Assembly: GCF_024158025.1 (NCBI RefSeq)
Contig: NZ_JAMZEL010000005.1
Span: 386,168-450,167 of the forward strand
Source of the DNA: Runella salmonicolor
GTDB lineage: Bacteria; Bacteroidota; Bacteroidia; Cytophagales; Spirosomataceae
DNA: 64,000 bases
Direction: 5' to 3'
This document shows positions 7,969-16,902 of the stretch, one piece after another (the stretch's first letter is position 1; the number at the start of each line of letters is the position of its first letter). A program made the position numbers and the translations under genes. The notes beneath the pieces were generated by a model. The model was given only the letters and a program-made list of their open reading frames with translations, was not told the origin of the DNA and did not search any database.

Positions 7969-9120
7969 CTACTCAAACGCCGAAATATCTATATTCAACG
8001 TCTGTGCCGCTTCTCTGATAATGCTTTGTTGAAATACGGGATTTATTTCTGAAAGCTTCATTTCTCCCCCAATCAAAATACCAATAGTTTCATTGCTCAA
8101 TATATACGGTGCAAAATGCGCCCCGTAGCTTTCTTCAATCCAGCGTTTGATGGGCAAAAATACGTGTTCACGCAGGCGATTGTAGCGGGTCGATTTGCGT
8201 TGCCATTCCGCAATTTCCTGTCCAGTGGGTACCCGTTTTTGGGTAGATAATAACTGTGCTTTTGCGGCAGCTTCGGCTTGCGCCAAAACTGCTCTAAATT
8301 GCTCAGCCACGGCTTCGTTCTGAATGCGGTAATGAATGCCTTTCAAGTTCATCCAGTCATTCAAGACAACCGGATGCTCCATGACCTGATAGACTATTTT
8401 TTCGGAAAAGACTTGGTAATGAGGCTTATTGATGCGTTTTGCTTGTTCATCCCGAAACCGATAGAGTTCATTCAGAATGTATTGCTGAAAGGGCGCAAAA
8501 TCACGCTGCTCTTTGGGACTCAAAAAGGTTTCTTTAGATTTGGGCGAATAGTCTTTTTGCTCCACTACTCGCATCATTTGCTCAAACCATTCCCAGCGAT
8601 TTTGCGCTTGCAAACGCTCGGCAGTCAATTTGCGCAAGGCTGGCAAATGGATGACATCGTTAGCAGCGTATTCTAGTTGCATCGGCAACAGCGGGCGTTT
8701 AAGCCAGTTACTTTGCTGTTTTGTTTTGCTCGATTCGACCCCTAGCAGCTCATATAGCACACTACTAAGCCCGATTTTCTCCAAACTCAGCATTTTGGCG
8801 GCCACACTGGTATCGAAGATATTGCGGGGCGAACAGCCGTGCAAATGAAGCAAACGTAAATCTTCACCGCAATCATGAAAAATCTTTTCGGACGTTTCGC
8901 TCTCCAAAACCCGCCAGAGGGGGGTTAAATCAGCGACGGCAAATGGGTCAATCAAATAGCAAGTATCAGGAGTAGCAATTTGAATAAGACAAAGCGTAAA
9001 ACCGTAGGCATAATGGTTGTGATCAAACTCGGTATCAATAGCAAACGCCTCCAAACCGCTTAGATGCTCAACCACTTTTTCAAACGCCTCTTGGGTCTGA
9101 ATAATTAAAGGTATTGACAT
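7969..9120 (-). CDS. rnd: Ribonuclease D (3'-5' exoribonuclease)
   Basis: 383 aa from the ATG at 9120; the frame continues to 9216 but those residues do not look like the family. The DEDDy exonuclease core is intact: Asp29 and Glu31 in IDTEFD, a middle Asp in FHDCGEDLRLL, and the Tyr...Asp pair in YAANDV. An HRDC domain follows (about 215-290, RFRDEQAKRINKPH). RNase D trims the 3' ends of tRNA precursors. It is divergent from clpB across a 158-base gap. Confidence 0.92.
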   Translation of the reverse strand: MSIPLIIQTQEAFEKVVEHLSGLEAFAIDTEFDHNHYAYGFTLCLIQIATPDTCYLIDPFAVADLTPLWRVLESETSEKIFHDCGEDLRLLHLHGCSPRNIFDTSVAAKMLSLEKIGLSSVLYELLGVESSKTKQQSNWLKRPLLPMQLEYAANDVIHLPALRKLTAERLQAQNRWEWFEQMMRVVEQKDYSPKSKETFLSPKEQRDFAPFQQYILNELYRFRDEQAKRINKPHYQVFSEKIVYQVMEHPVVLNDWMNLKGIHYRIQNEAVAEQFRAVLAQAEAAAKAQLLSTQKRVPTGQEIAEWQRKSTRYNRLREHVFLPIKRWIEESYGAHFAPYILSNETIGILIGGEMKLSEINPVFQQSIIREAAQTLNIDISAFE

Positions 9121-9278
9121 AGCGTCAAAAATAGCAAAAACAACGTCATTTTGTCTACGTTTCCACCCAAAAAACAAAAAAAATATGCCAAAATTACCGC
9201 TTTTCAGAACAGGCATACTCCTTGTACAGAAGGTGTTATCTAAATCACAATCACTAAAATATTAACAGAAAAGCCGCC

Positions 9279-11909
9279 ATGAATTTTAATCAATATACCA
9301 TCAAAGCGCAGGAGGTAATCCAGCGTGCGGTACAGATTGCCCAAGGAAACCAACAGCAAGCGGTAGAAACAGGACACGTTTTGCAGGCCATTTTAGAAGA
9401 TGACCCCAACACTTCACAGTTTTTGATGAAAAAACTGAACGTATCCCCTCAGCTACTGCAAACCAAAATCCAAGCCACCGTAAACGCCTACCCAAAAGTG
9501 GCGGGAACGGCCGCTACTGAATACATAAGCAATGACTTAAATGCCGCTTTTCAAAAAGCCCAAACCTATCTGAAAGAATTTCAGGATGAATTTGTCAGCG
9601 TTGAAATGCTTTTTCTTGGGTTGGCTACTGGCAAAGACGCCACCGCCCGGCTCATGCAGGAGGTTGGCTTTAAAGAAAAAGGTCTGTTGGCCGCGATTAA
9701 AGAACTAAGAGGAAAAAATAACCCTGTGAAAGACCAAAATGCCGAAGCTAAATATCGCTCTCTGGAGCGGTATAGCAAAAATTTGAATGAATTGGCCCGT
9801 GCTGGAAAAATTGACCCCGTCATTGGCCGCGACGACGAAATTCGTCGGGTATTACAAATTTTGGCGCGTCGTACCAAAAACAACCCCATGCTGCTCGGTG
9901 AGCCCGGGGTGGGTAAAACCGCCATTGTGGAGGGCCTCGCCCAACGTATTGTGCAAGGCGACGTGCCCGAACAGTTGAAGACCAAAGAAATTGTGTCCCT
10001 TGACATGGGTCTGCTCATAGCAGGGGCCAAGTACAAAGGTGAGTTTGAAGAGCGCCTGAAAGCGGTGATTAAAGAAGTAACCGATTCGGAAGGTGAAGTA
10101 ATTTTGTTCATTGATGAAATCCACACGCTCATCGGGGCGGGGGCTGGAGGTGAGGGCGCCATGGATGCGGCCAATCTACTCAAACCAGCCCTCGCGCGGG
10201 GCGAACTTCATACCATTGGGGCTACCACCATCAAAGAGTACCAAAAGTACATCGAGAAAGATAAGGCCCTCGAACGCCGTTTTCAGGTCGTAACCGTCGA
10301 CGAGCCCGACGAAGCCGACGCTATCAGTATTTTGCGCGGTATCAAAGACAAATACGAACTTCACCACGGAGTACGGATTCAGGATGATGCCGTCATTGCG
10401 GCCGTAGAGCTGTCGAGCCGCTATATTTCTGACCGTTTTCTGCCCGACAAAGCCATCGACCTCATGGACGAAGCTGCCGCCAAGCTACGTTTGGAGATGG
10501 ATTCGGTCCCCGAAGAACTCGACGACCTCAACCGCCGCATCATGCAGTTGGAGATTGAGCGAGAAGCCATTCGTCGCGAAAACGACAAGGACAAAGAAAC
10601 CCGCCTCAACAAAGAAATTGCCGATTTGAGTGAAGACCGAAACGCCCTCAAAGCACAGTGGGAACTGGAAAAAGGCAAAATCAGCGAAGTACGTACGCTT
10701 AAAGAGCAACTAGACCAACTTCGTCTGGAAGCCGAACAGGCCGAGCGCACTGGCGATTACGGAAAAGTAGCCGAACTTCGCTATGGCAAAATTCCTGAAA
10801 TTGAGAAAAAATTGGCAGGGGATATTGACGACAACCATTCCAACCACCAATTGCTCAATGAAGAAGTAACGCCCGAGCACATTGCAGAAGTAGTCGCCAA
10901 ATGGACGGGTATTCCAGTCAGCAAAATGCTGCAAAGCGAGCGCGACAAACTGCTTAATTTAGAAACAGAACTTCAAAAACGGGTAGCTGGGCAAGAAGAA
11001 GCCATCGAAGCCGTTGCTGATGCTGTTCGCCGCTCACGGGCGGGATTGCAAGACCCCAAACGCCCCATTGGTAGCTTTTTATTCCTCGGCCCAACAGGCG
11101 TAGGAAAAACCGAGTTGGCCAAAACCCTCGCCAATTACCTGTTTAACGACGACAACGCCATGGTACGTATCGACATGAGCGAGTACCAAGAGCGCCACTC
11201 GGTCAGCCGTTTGGTGGGAGCGCCTCCCGGCTACGTGGGCTACGACGAAGGCGGTCAGTTGACCGAGGCCGTCAGACGCAAGCCGTACAGCGTGATTTTA
11301 TTGGATGAAATCGAAAAAGCGCACCCTGATGTATGGAACATCATGTTGCAGGTATTGGACGACGGCCGCCTGACCGATAACAAAGGACGGATGGCTAACT
11401 TCAAGAACACCATCATCATCATGACCTCCAACATCGGCAGCGACATCATTATGGAGAAATTCAGAGAAGCAGGCAACAAAACCGACAAAGGCTGGAAACT
11501 GTACTTCAAAGAAGAAGCCAAAAACGATGTGTTGAGCCTGTTGAAACAAACCGTTCGGCCCGAGTTTTTGAACCGTATCGACGAAATCGTACTCTTTGAC
11601 CCACTGAGCCACGACAACCTCAAGCAGATTGTACGGATTCAGTTCAACCATATCAAAGGTTTGCTCGCCGAGCAGGGTATCACCCTCGATGCCACCGACG
11701 ACGCGCTGCTCAAACTCTCGGAAGAAGGCTACGAGCCCGCCTTTGGTGCCCGACCGCTGAAACGAGTACTCCAGCGCCGTATTCTGAACGAGTTGTCGAA
11801 ACAGATTCTGAGCGGTAAAATCACCAAAGATTCTGTCATTATGATGGAACTCGGCGAAAACGGAGAAGTCGTTTTTGAGAATATAACAGAAGCGAAAATA
11901 GAACTATAA
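9279..11909 (+). CDS. clpB: ATP-dependent disaggregase ClpB
   Basis: 876 aa, full length. N-terminal Clp repeats at about 1-150, NBD1 with Walker A GEPGVGKT near 206-213 and Walker B FIDEIHTL near 277, a long coiled-coil middle domain (about 410-540, which separates ClpB from ClpC/ClpA), then NBD2 with Walker A GPTGVGKT near 605-612. It acts with DnaK to pull apart protein aggregates. Transcription ends at a strong bidirectional hairpin directly after the gene. I saw no CIRCE-type repeat in the upstream gap. Confidence 0.98.
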   Translation: MNFNQYTIKAQEVIQRAVQIAQGNQQQAVETGHVLQAILEDDPNTSQFLMKKLNVSPQLLQTKIQATVNAYPKVAGTAATEYISNDLNAAFQKAQTYLKEFQDEFVSVEMLFLGLATGKDATARLMQEVGFKEKGLLAAIKELRGKNNPVKDQNAEAKYRSLERYSKNLNELARAGKIDPVIGRDDEIRRVLQILARRTKNNPMLLGEPGVGKTAIVEGLAQRIVQGDVPEQLKTKEIVSLDMGLLIAGAKYKGEFEERLKAVIKEVTDSEGEVILFIDEIHTLIGAGAGGEGAMDAANLLKPALARGELHTIGATTIKEYQKYIEKDKALERRFQVVTVDEPDEADAISILRGIKDKYELHHGVRIQDDAVIAAVELSSRYISDRFLPDKAIDLMDEAAAKLRLEMDSVPEELDDLNRRIMQLEIEREAIRRENDKDKETRLNKEIADLSEDRNALKAQWELEKGKISEVRTLKEQLDQLRLEAEQAERTGDYGKVAELRYGKIPEIEKKLAGDIDDNHSNHQLLNEEVTPEHIAEVVAKWTGIPVSKMLQSERDKLLNLETELQKRVAGQEEAIEAVADAVRRSRAGLQDPKRPIGSFLFLGPTGVGKTELAKTLANYLFNDDNAMVRIDMSEYQERHSVSRLVGAPPGYVGYDEGGQLTEAVRRKPYSVILLDEIEKAHPDVWNIMLQVLDDGRLTDNKGRMANFKNTIIIMTSNIGSDIIMEKFREAGNKTDKGWKLYFKEEAKNDVLSLLKQTVRPEFLNRIDEIVLFDPLSHDNLKQIVRIQFNHIKGLLAEQGITLDATDDALLKLSEEGYEPAFGARPLKRVLQRRILNELSKQILSGKITKDSVIMMELGENGEVVFENITEAKIEL

Positions 11910-11927
11910 GTTGCACTTGATTGAATA

Positions 11928-11967
11928 ATAAAAACGCCCCGTTGACATTTCAGCGGGGCGTTTTTAT
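11928..11967. terminator. Bidirectional terminator between clpB and the Uma2 gene
   Basis: A perfect 14-bp stem (11928-11941 with 11954-11967) around a 12-base loop; GC-rich core (CGCCCCG) flanked by A-runs and T-runs so that it can act in both directions for the two convergent genes. Its last base is the first base of the Uma2 stop codon. Confidence 0.9.
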
Positions 11968-12617
11968 TAGTTCTCAAACTGAATATCTTTATAAATCTCT
12001 GCCAAGGTAAGTGGCTGCCCCATGATGGAGAACGAATCCTCTAAGCGCGTATAATCGCGAAGTTCCCAATGATGAATACCTTTGCGCTCATAGACCGTCA
12101 CAAACGGCTGATATTGACTTACAAAAATGGCGTATTGTAAAGATTCTATTTTCTTGTAAGCCAACAATTTATCCCCAAAATCGTGAGAAATGGTGCTTTT
12201 TGAAGTTACTTCTACCACCAACACAGGATTCGTAATGGTACTAGTCGACTTTTTACCAGAAGGCAATGTCACAAATTCAGGATTCCCCTGTACTACTGAA
12301 ACATCGGCGTTAAAATCCGTTGGGGAGAGCACATCGGCAATGTGAATTTTGATATTGCTGCCTATTACTGAAAATCCCTTTAAGTTTTCCAAAAGTATCG
12401 TCAATAAGTAACCGATACGTATCACTAATTTTTCGTGGTAATAACTCGCATTTCCCATAATAACAATCTCATTGTTGAAGTACTCAATCGTAAACTGACA
12501 CTTTTCGACCCATTCGAGGTATTCCTCAAATGAGGCAGGAATGCGCAATATTACGTCTTCCCCAAGAGCTTCCAATTCGGCGAGTGTTGTCGGTATTTTT
12601 TGGGTTTCTATCCTCAT
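11967..12617 (-). CDS. Uma2 family (DUF820) putative restriction-fold endonuclease
   Basis: 216 aa with an ATG at 12617. The DUF820/Uma2 core is visible: DVSVV, then PVLVVEVTSKST and a Lys about 13 residues on in DKLLAYKK, giving a PD-(D/E)xK-like D...ExT...K pattern. The family is widespread and often multi-copy in Bacteroidota and cyanobacteria; its role is not settled. It stands alone, convergent with clpB. Confidence 0.85.
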   Translation of the reverse strand: MRIETQKIPTTLAELEALGEDVILRIPASFEEYLEWVEKCQFTIEYFNNEIVIMGNASYYHEKLVIRIGYLLTILLENLKGFSVIGSNIKIHIADVLSPTDFNADVSVVQGNPEFVTLPSGKKSTSTITNPVLVVEVTSKSTISHDFGDKLLAYKKIESLQYAIFVSQYQPFVTVYERKGIHHWELRDYTRLEDSFSIMGQPLTLAEIYKDIQFEN

Positions 12618-12656
12618 TCATTCATATTGTTTGTTAAAGATACCGAATTTTCATTG

Positions 12657-12688
12657 ACAAAAAAATCCCGCCGACGTTCGGCAGGATT
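12657..12688 (-). terminator. Terminator of the lysine-rich protein gene
   Basis: On the minus strand an 11-bp stem (with one G-U wobble; AATCCTGCCGA / TCGGCGGGATT) around a 3-base loop is followed by a run of seven T. It lies 28 bases after the stop of the lysine-rich gene. Confidence 0.75.
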
Positions 12689-12715
12689 CTTAAAACAAGC
12701 CTAAATAAGCGCGCA

Positions 12716-13297
12716 TTACAACTTATTATCGGCCTTCAAATACGTTTTATTACCGTTTGAATTGATGTAATACTGACCGCCTTTGGGTCCCTGATAGATG
12801 GTACGGCCTTTGTCATCTTTACCAATGGTTTTGTCAGCACCCGCTACTTTTTTACGAGTTCCGTTGTCGGCTTCTTTACCGTCGTCGTCTTTTGGCGTTA
12901 CTTTGGTTTTGGTAGAAGTCGTTTTTTTGTCGGCTTTATCTTCTTTTTTATCCGCCTTGCGGTCTGCAACTTCAGTTTCTTTTTTCTCTTTTTTATCTAC
13001 TTTCTTGTCGGCCTTATCGGCTTTTTTGTCCTCTTTCTTTTCAGCTTTGTCTTTTGGGTCAGATTTTTTACCCTTGCTCGACTTACCTTCCTTCTTATCG
13101 TCGCCAGTTTCTTTTTTGTCGGCTTTGTCTTTCGGCTCCGATTTTTTTCCTTTGCTTGACTTGGTCTCCTTCTTATCGTCGCCAGTTTCTTTCTTGGCCT
13201 TTTTCTCTTTTTTAGGTTTTGTATCGTCTTGGGCAACGGTATCAACAGCAATACCGAAGCAAGCCAACGTAATCAACAGGACAAACAGGTTTTTCAT
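12716..13297 (-). CDS. Lysine-rich secreted repeat protein with PBCV basic-adaptor-like C-terminus
   Basis: 193 aa. A signal peptide (about 1-22, ending VAQ) is followed by a long low-complexity Lys/Asp/Glu region (about 26-150) that includes two near-identical 26-residue repeats at 35-60 and 61-86. The C-terminal 25 residues (GRTIYQGPKGG ... NKTYLK) resemble the small basic adaptor module first named from chlorella-virus proteins (IYxGPxGGxYYIN). The protein should be exported and strongly charged. Function unknown; a cell-surface or DNA/polyanion-binding role is a guess. It has its own promoter-like element and terminator, so it is probably a single-gene unit. Confidence 0.75.
   Translation of the reverse strand: MKNLFVLLITLACFGIAVDTVAQDDTKPKKEKKAKKETGDDKKETKSSKGKKSEPKDKADKKETGDDKKEGKSSKGKKSDPKDKAEKKEDKKADKADKKVDKKEKKETEVADRKADKKEDKADKKTTSTKTKVTPKDDDGKEADNGTRKKVAGADKTIGKDDKGRTIYQGPKGGQYYINSNGNKTYLKADNKL
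13040..13195 (-). repeat. Two tandem 78-bp coding repeats
   Basis: Codons 35-60 and 61-86 of the lysine-rich gene encode near-identical 26-residue units (KKETGDDKKE ... KDKAD/E). The repeat is visible in the DNA as well. Confidence 0.85.
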
Positions 13298-13333
13298 TTT
13301 GATAAAGGATTAAGTTAAATTATTGGTTTGATT

Positions 13334-13362
13334 CAAAAGTATTGTAAATTTTCAAAATTTAC
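13334..13362 (-). promoter_or_regulatory. Promoter and palindrome before the lysine-rich gene
   Basis: A minus-strand TACTTTTG (13334-13341) fits the -7 consensus about 37 bases before the start codon. Immediately upstream is a perfect palindrome, GTAAATTTTCAAAATTTAC (13344-13362), in a position where a bound protein would affect RNA polymerase. Confidence 0.45.
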
Positions 13363-13444
13363 AGGAAAGATTCTGCTTTTCTGTTCCTTTTAAAATATTA
13401 GACGATTGTACCATTAGGCCAGTCACTTTCACTAAATCCAAACA

Positions 13445-14629
13445 ATGATGAAAAAGTCTTTTTTATTCCTTTGCGGATTAACTTCCTTTTCGGTTTTTGC
13501 CCAAACAACCACGCCCAACTTTAAGATACAAGTAGTTGATAATCAAATCAATATTGGCTATGGGCTAGCCATTGGCGATGTGGACGGCGACAAACGACTG
13601 GATATTTTATTGGCCGACCAAAAAGACATCGTTTGGTATAAAAATGAAGGCACTAAAAACGGAGCATCCTGGAAGCGACACGTGATGGTTTCGAACGTAA
13701 CTCCCAAAGACAACGTATGCATCGCAGCACGCGACATCGACGGCGATGGAAAGGTAGAAGTAGCGATTGGTGCCATGTGGAACCCCGCCGAGACGAACGA
13801 TATAACAAAATCAGGCGCGGTTTTTTACCTGATTCGACCGCAAGACCCTACCCAGCGCTGGGAACCCGTGCCGCTTCACCACGAAATCACGACGCACCGG
13901 ATGCGCTGGGCACAGGTAAGTAAAAACAAATACCAGTTGATTGTGGTCCCATTGCACGGTTTAGGCAATACCAACGGAGAAGGCAAAGGCGTAAAGGTAC
14001 TGGCGTATGACGTCCCCAAAAACCCAAGACAACCTTGGCCGTATCAGTTAATGGATTCAACCTTACACATCACGCATAATTTTGAAATTTGGGAAGATAC
14101 CGACGCCACCAAGGTACTGATTGGCAGCAAAGAAGGCGGCAAAGTGGTTTCGTACCAAAAAAATCAATGGAAACCCACTGGACAATGGATTGGCGAAGGT
14201 TTGGGAGTGGGCGAAGTACGCCGAGGATATTTATCCAACAAAGACCCTTTTGTAGCGGCGGTAGCTCCTTGGCACGGCAACCAATTAGTAGTTTTGAACC
14301 CCAAAACCAATGATAAAAAAGTCCTGACCGACCGCCTGAGTCAAGGCCACGCGCTGGCTTGCGGAGATTTTCTGGGATTGGGCTACTCACAAATAGCGGT
14401 GGGCTGGCGCAATCCCAACCCTGACAAAAAGGTAGGCGTACGGTTGTTTGTCCCAAAAGATGCCACCGGCGAAAACTGGGAAGAATTTGTATTGGACGAA
14501 AGCGTCATGATGGCCTGCGAAGACCTTTTGGCCACCGATTTGGATGGCGACGGCGATTTAGACATCATTGCCGCGGGCCGCGCCACCCTCAATGTGCTGA
14601 TTTATTGGAATCAACGAATCAACAAATAG
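13445..14629 (+). CDS. Secreted FG-GAP/VCBS-repeat protein
   Basis: 394 aa with a signal peptide (about 1-20, ending FAQ). Calcium-type DxDxDxxxD motifs appear in DVDGDKRLD (near residue 45), DIDGDGKVE (near 98) and DLDGDGDLD (near 365), each in an FG-GAP-like blade, so a beta-propeller is likely. Such proteins are secreted or surface-bound in Bacteroidota; their ligands are usually unknown. It is convergent with the following glycosyltransferase gene, with only two bases between the stops and no visible terminator. Confidence 0.85.
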   Translation: MMKKSFLFLCGLTSFSVFAQTTTPNFKIQVVDNQINIGYGLAIGDVDGDKRLDILLADQKDIVWYKNEGTKNGASWKRHVMVSNVTPKDNVCIAARDIDGDGKVEVAIGAMWNPAETNDITKSGAVFYLIRPQDPTQRWEPVPLHHEITTHRMRWAQVSKNKYQLIVVPLHGLGNTNGEGKGVKVLAYDVPKNPRQPWPYQLMDSTLHITHNFEIWEDTDATKVLIGSKEGGKVVSYQKNQWKPTGQWIGEGLGVGEVRRGYLSNKDPFVAAVAPWHGNQLVVLNPKTNDKKVLTDRLSQGHALACGDFLGLGYSQIAVGWRNPNPDKKVGVRLFVPKDATGENWEEFVLDESVMMACEDLLATDLDGDGDLDIIAAGRATLNVLIYWNQRINK

Positions 14630-14631
14630 CT

Positions 14632-15771
14632 TTACTTTTGAAGATTGACAATGCCTTGAAGCATTTCATGGGCTACTTTTTCGGGGGCAAAAGGTGCTAC
14701 AATCTGTCGGGAAGCGTCGCCCATACGTGATAATAATGCCGCATTCTGAACAAAATAACGCATTTTGGCTACTAAATCCTGTTTTTGACGCGGGTCGAAG
14801 GTAAAGCCGTTCTGCCCCGTACGAACCAAATCTTCCACGCAGCCAGAAGGCGCTGAGACCAATACCGGCAAGCCACAAATCATGGCTTCGTTGACCACCA
14901 ATCCCCACGGCTCCGAATCGCTGGGTAACACCAACACATCCGCTAAAGCCAAATATTCGGCCACTTCGTACCAAGGAACCCCAGCTTCAAAGCGAATATT
15001 TTTTATCTTTTGAGCTTGCTGTTGTAGCATTGATTTTTGGTCTCCTTCCCCCAACAAAACTAAGCCCCAATCGGTGGTTTCGGCACTGATTTCGGCAAAT
15101 GCTTCCAGCAGCATCGTTAAATTTTTGGGTGGAATCAGCCGACCTACAAAAATGAAATTATAAGTGGCCCAGCCTCTTCGGTGTTTTTGTTTTTCACGTT
15201 CGGGAGTTGCTTTTTGATAATGTTCCAAAATCACGTCATTATCGACCACGGCCGCTTTTCGGGTCAGAATTTGGGAAGGCTTTACCCCCAATTTTTCCAA
15301 ATACGCCGCCGATGATTGTCCGAAACAGAAAAAACCGTTTGCCTGCTTCAACAAAAATTGCTTAAAACGCTCCTTGGCTCCCATCCGCACGTGGTCGCGC
15401 ACGTTGGACTCATTAGAAATGATGACTTTAATACCCGTCAGTTTAGCATAAAACAGTAAAACCCACTGCGCAGGGTCATACCAGCCCGTCAGATTCAACA
15501 CATCGGGACGATAACTGCGGATTTTTTTCAACAGTGCTTTGGTTCGCGGCCACAGTTTGACTTTGTCGAGCGACGTATTAAAAAGTACCTCGTAGTTGTA
15601 GTCGTACCGAAAGGCTTCGGCATCGCCCATGTTGGCGCGGCTTTTTTCGGAAAGGGCAATTTGAACGACGTGAATTTCAACACCGTACTGCGGAGAAAGT
15701 CGGTGTAATTCGCTGAACAATTTGGACTTATAATGTGCCCAAAGCTGGTTATGGACGATGAGTACGCGCAT
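14632..15771 (-). CDS. GT4-family glycosyltransferase
   Basis: About 379 aa from the ATG at 15771 (MRVLIVHNQL); the frame reaches a TTG at 15792. GT-B fold: the C-terminal half has FVGRLIPPKN and the donor-binding EPWGLVVNE (an E-x7-E pattern). It probably moves a nucleotide-activated sugar onto a lipid-linked or nascent glycan at the cytoplasmic membrane face. Its start overlaps the SGNH hydrolase gene by 23 bases, so the two form a tight pair at the downstream end of the polysaccharide region. Donor and acceptor are not predictable. Confidence 0.88.
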   Translation of the reverse strand: MRVLIVHNQLWAHYKSKLFSELHRLSPQYGVEIHVVQIALSEKSRANMGDAEAFRYDYNYEVLFNTSLDKVKLWPRTKALLKKIRSYRPDVLNLTGWYDPAQWVLLFYAKLTGIKVIISNESNVRDHVRMGAKERFKQFLLKQANGFFCFGQSSAAYLEKLGVKPSQILTRKAAVVDNDVILEHYQKATPEREKQKHRRGWATYNFIFVGRLIPPKNLTMLLEAFAEISAETTDWGLVLLGEGDQKSMLQQQAQKIKNIRFEAGVPWYEVAEYLALADVLVLPSDSEPWGLVVNEAMICGLPVLVSAPSGCVEDLVRTGQNGFTFDPRQKQDLVAKMRYFVQNAALLSRMGDASRQIVAPFAPEKVAHEMLQGIVNLQK

Positions 15772-16753
15772 GGCGGGCAAAATAAGCGTCAAGGTATTGT
15801 TTCAATAGCGGGTATAAATGTTTGGCCATGTAGGCCTGTCCTTTGGCGTTGTAATGGATACTATCAAAGTCAGGATTTCGAAAAAGGTCGTTGGTCAACG
15901 GAAACCCGCTTCGGTGCAATTTCAACTCATCAATCACTGGAATGCGGTTTTTTCGGGCAAACGCCAATATCTCTTCGCCTTGACTATCGTAGCGATTTTG
16001 AGCTATTTCGGGCAATTCAGGGTGCAAATAAATACAAAAAGGAATATGCATTACTTTAGCAGTATCGGCCAGATGCTGAAAACCAGGATTGAATACCGTT
16101 CCGAATTTATGAATCACATCGTTGGGGGCGTGTTGCGCGGCTGGCGAGAAAAACTCCTTCAAAGGCACTTCTACGTAGTGATACACAAACAACGTATAAA
16201 TATAACGGTGCCAAAACTCGTACAGCGCCACCGTGTATTGTTTGTCAGGATAATTGGGATTCACCCCTACCAATTTATGATGGCTCATGTTGTCGTAGGC
16301 ATCGTGGCTACTGGTGACTAGGCACATCACATCGGCGCTAAAAAACCCTTTCTTTTTCAAAAAAGCAAACACATTATCTGGCCCCCAAGACCCTGCCGAC
16401 ACATTCAGTACGCGCACGGGCTGATGATAGTGTTGCGTAAATTGTTTTTCGAGAATGGTCGAGGCCAAATCGTCGTGGTCGGTTGGGTTTCCGCCGTTGA
16501 TGACCGAATCCCCAACCAGTAAAACAACCGTCGTATCGGTAGGATTGACGGGGTCGCTGCGCATCGAAAACGCATTGGTACGCACTACATTCCTAAAACG
16601 AAAACGGTATTGATCAGGGGCAAAAACGTATTCAAAATCGGGGTCCTCTACATACAGCGGAGCATTGCAAAATCCAAACACAAAGCGTAATAATAACTCA
16701 GCAGTTGAAAGCAAAACCAGTAATAAAACGAGTATTTTACGCCATTTTTTCAT
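15749..16753 (-). CDS. Membrane-anchored SGNH/GDSL-type hydrolase or O-acyl esterase
   Basis: 334 aa with one N-terminal membrane segment (about 5-25). Block I is LLVGDSVING with the nucleophile Ser, and the C-terminal catalytic pair is in DSIHYNAKG (Asp-x-x-His), as in SGNH hydrolases. Its size and topology resemble the AlgJ/AlgX-type proteins that handle O-acetyl groups on polysaccharides in the periplasm. Coupled to a GT4 gene, it could modify the glycan product. It has its own promoter-like element and is separated from the preceding gene by a terminator. Confidence 0.75.
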   Translation of the reverse strand: MKKWRKILVLLLVLLSTAELLLRFVFGFCNAPLYVEDPDFEYVFAPDQYRFRFRNVVRTNAFSMRSDPVNPTDTTVVLLVGDSVINGGNPTDHDDLASTILEKQFTQHYHQPVRVLNVSAGSWGPDNVFAFLKKKGFFSADVMCLVTSSHDAYDNMSHHKLVGVNPNYPDKQYTVALYEFWHRYIYTLFVYHYVEVPLKEFFSPAAQHAPNDVIHKFGTVFNPGFQHLADTAKVMHIPFCIYLHPELPEIAQNRYDSQGEEILAFARKNRIPVIDELKLHRSGFPLTNDLFRNPDFDSIHYNAKGQAYMAKHLYPLLKQYLDAYFARHARTHRP

Positions 16754-16799
16754 TTCAATTCTTCCTAATTTCAGGCTTTTTCTTCTTCTATCTTGTCTA

Positions 16800-16807
16800 C
16801 AAACCTA
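16800..16807 (-). promoter_or_regulatory. -7 element of the SGNH hydrolase-GT4 pair
   Basis: Minus-strand TAGGTTTG matches TAnnTTTG 46 bases before the start codon. A TTTG (16824-16827) lies 16 bases upstream, slightly closer than the usual 19-21. Confidence 0.4.
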
Positions 16808-16823
16808 CGAATCAATCGGTAGT

Positions 16824-16860
16824 CAAAAAAATAAGAGTGCGACAAAATTGTCGTCACTCT
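16824..16860 (-). terminator. Terminator after the secreted glycosidase-like gene
   Basis: Minus strand: stem of 6+6 bp with one bulged base (AGAGTG-CGACAA against its complement, 16834-16860), then TATTTTTTTG. It separates the glycosidase-like gene from the SGNH hydrolase gene. Confidence 0.75.
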
Positions 16861-16902
16861 CATTTCATTAATGGTTATTATTGAGGAATCCATCTTTTTG
16901 GT

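Noticed and set aside
9126..9133. TATTTTTG on the minus strand as the rnd promoter
   Set aside because: It would put transcription start at or after the ATG at 9120; a leaderless message is possible but not supported.
9581..10183. 200-codon minus-strand frame within clpB
   Set aside because: Antisense shadow of a highly conserved gene.
12798..13313. 171-codon Ser/Leu-rich plus-strand frame
   Set aside because: Mirror of the lysine-codon-rich gene on the other strand; its composition is explained by AAG/AAA antisense, with no signal or family match.
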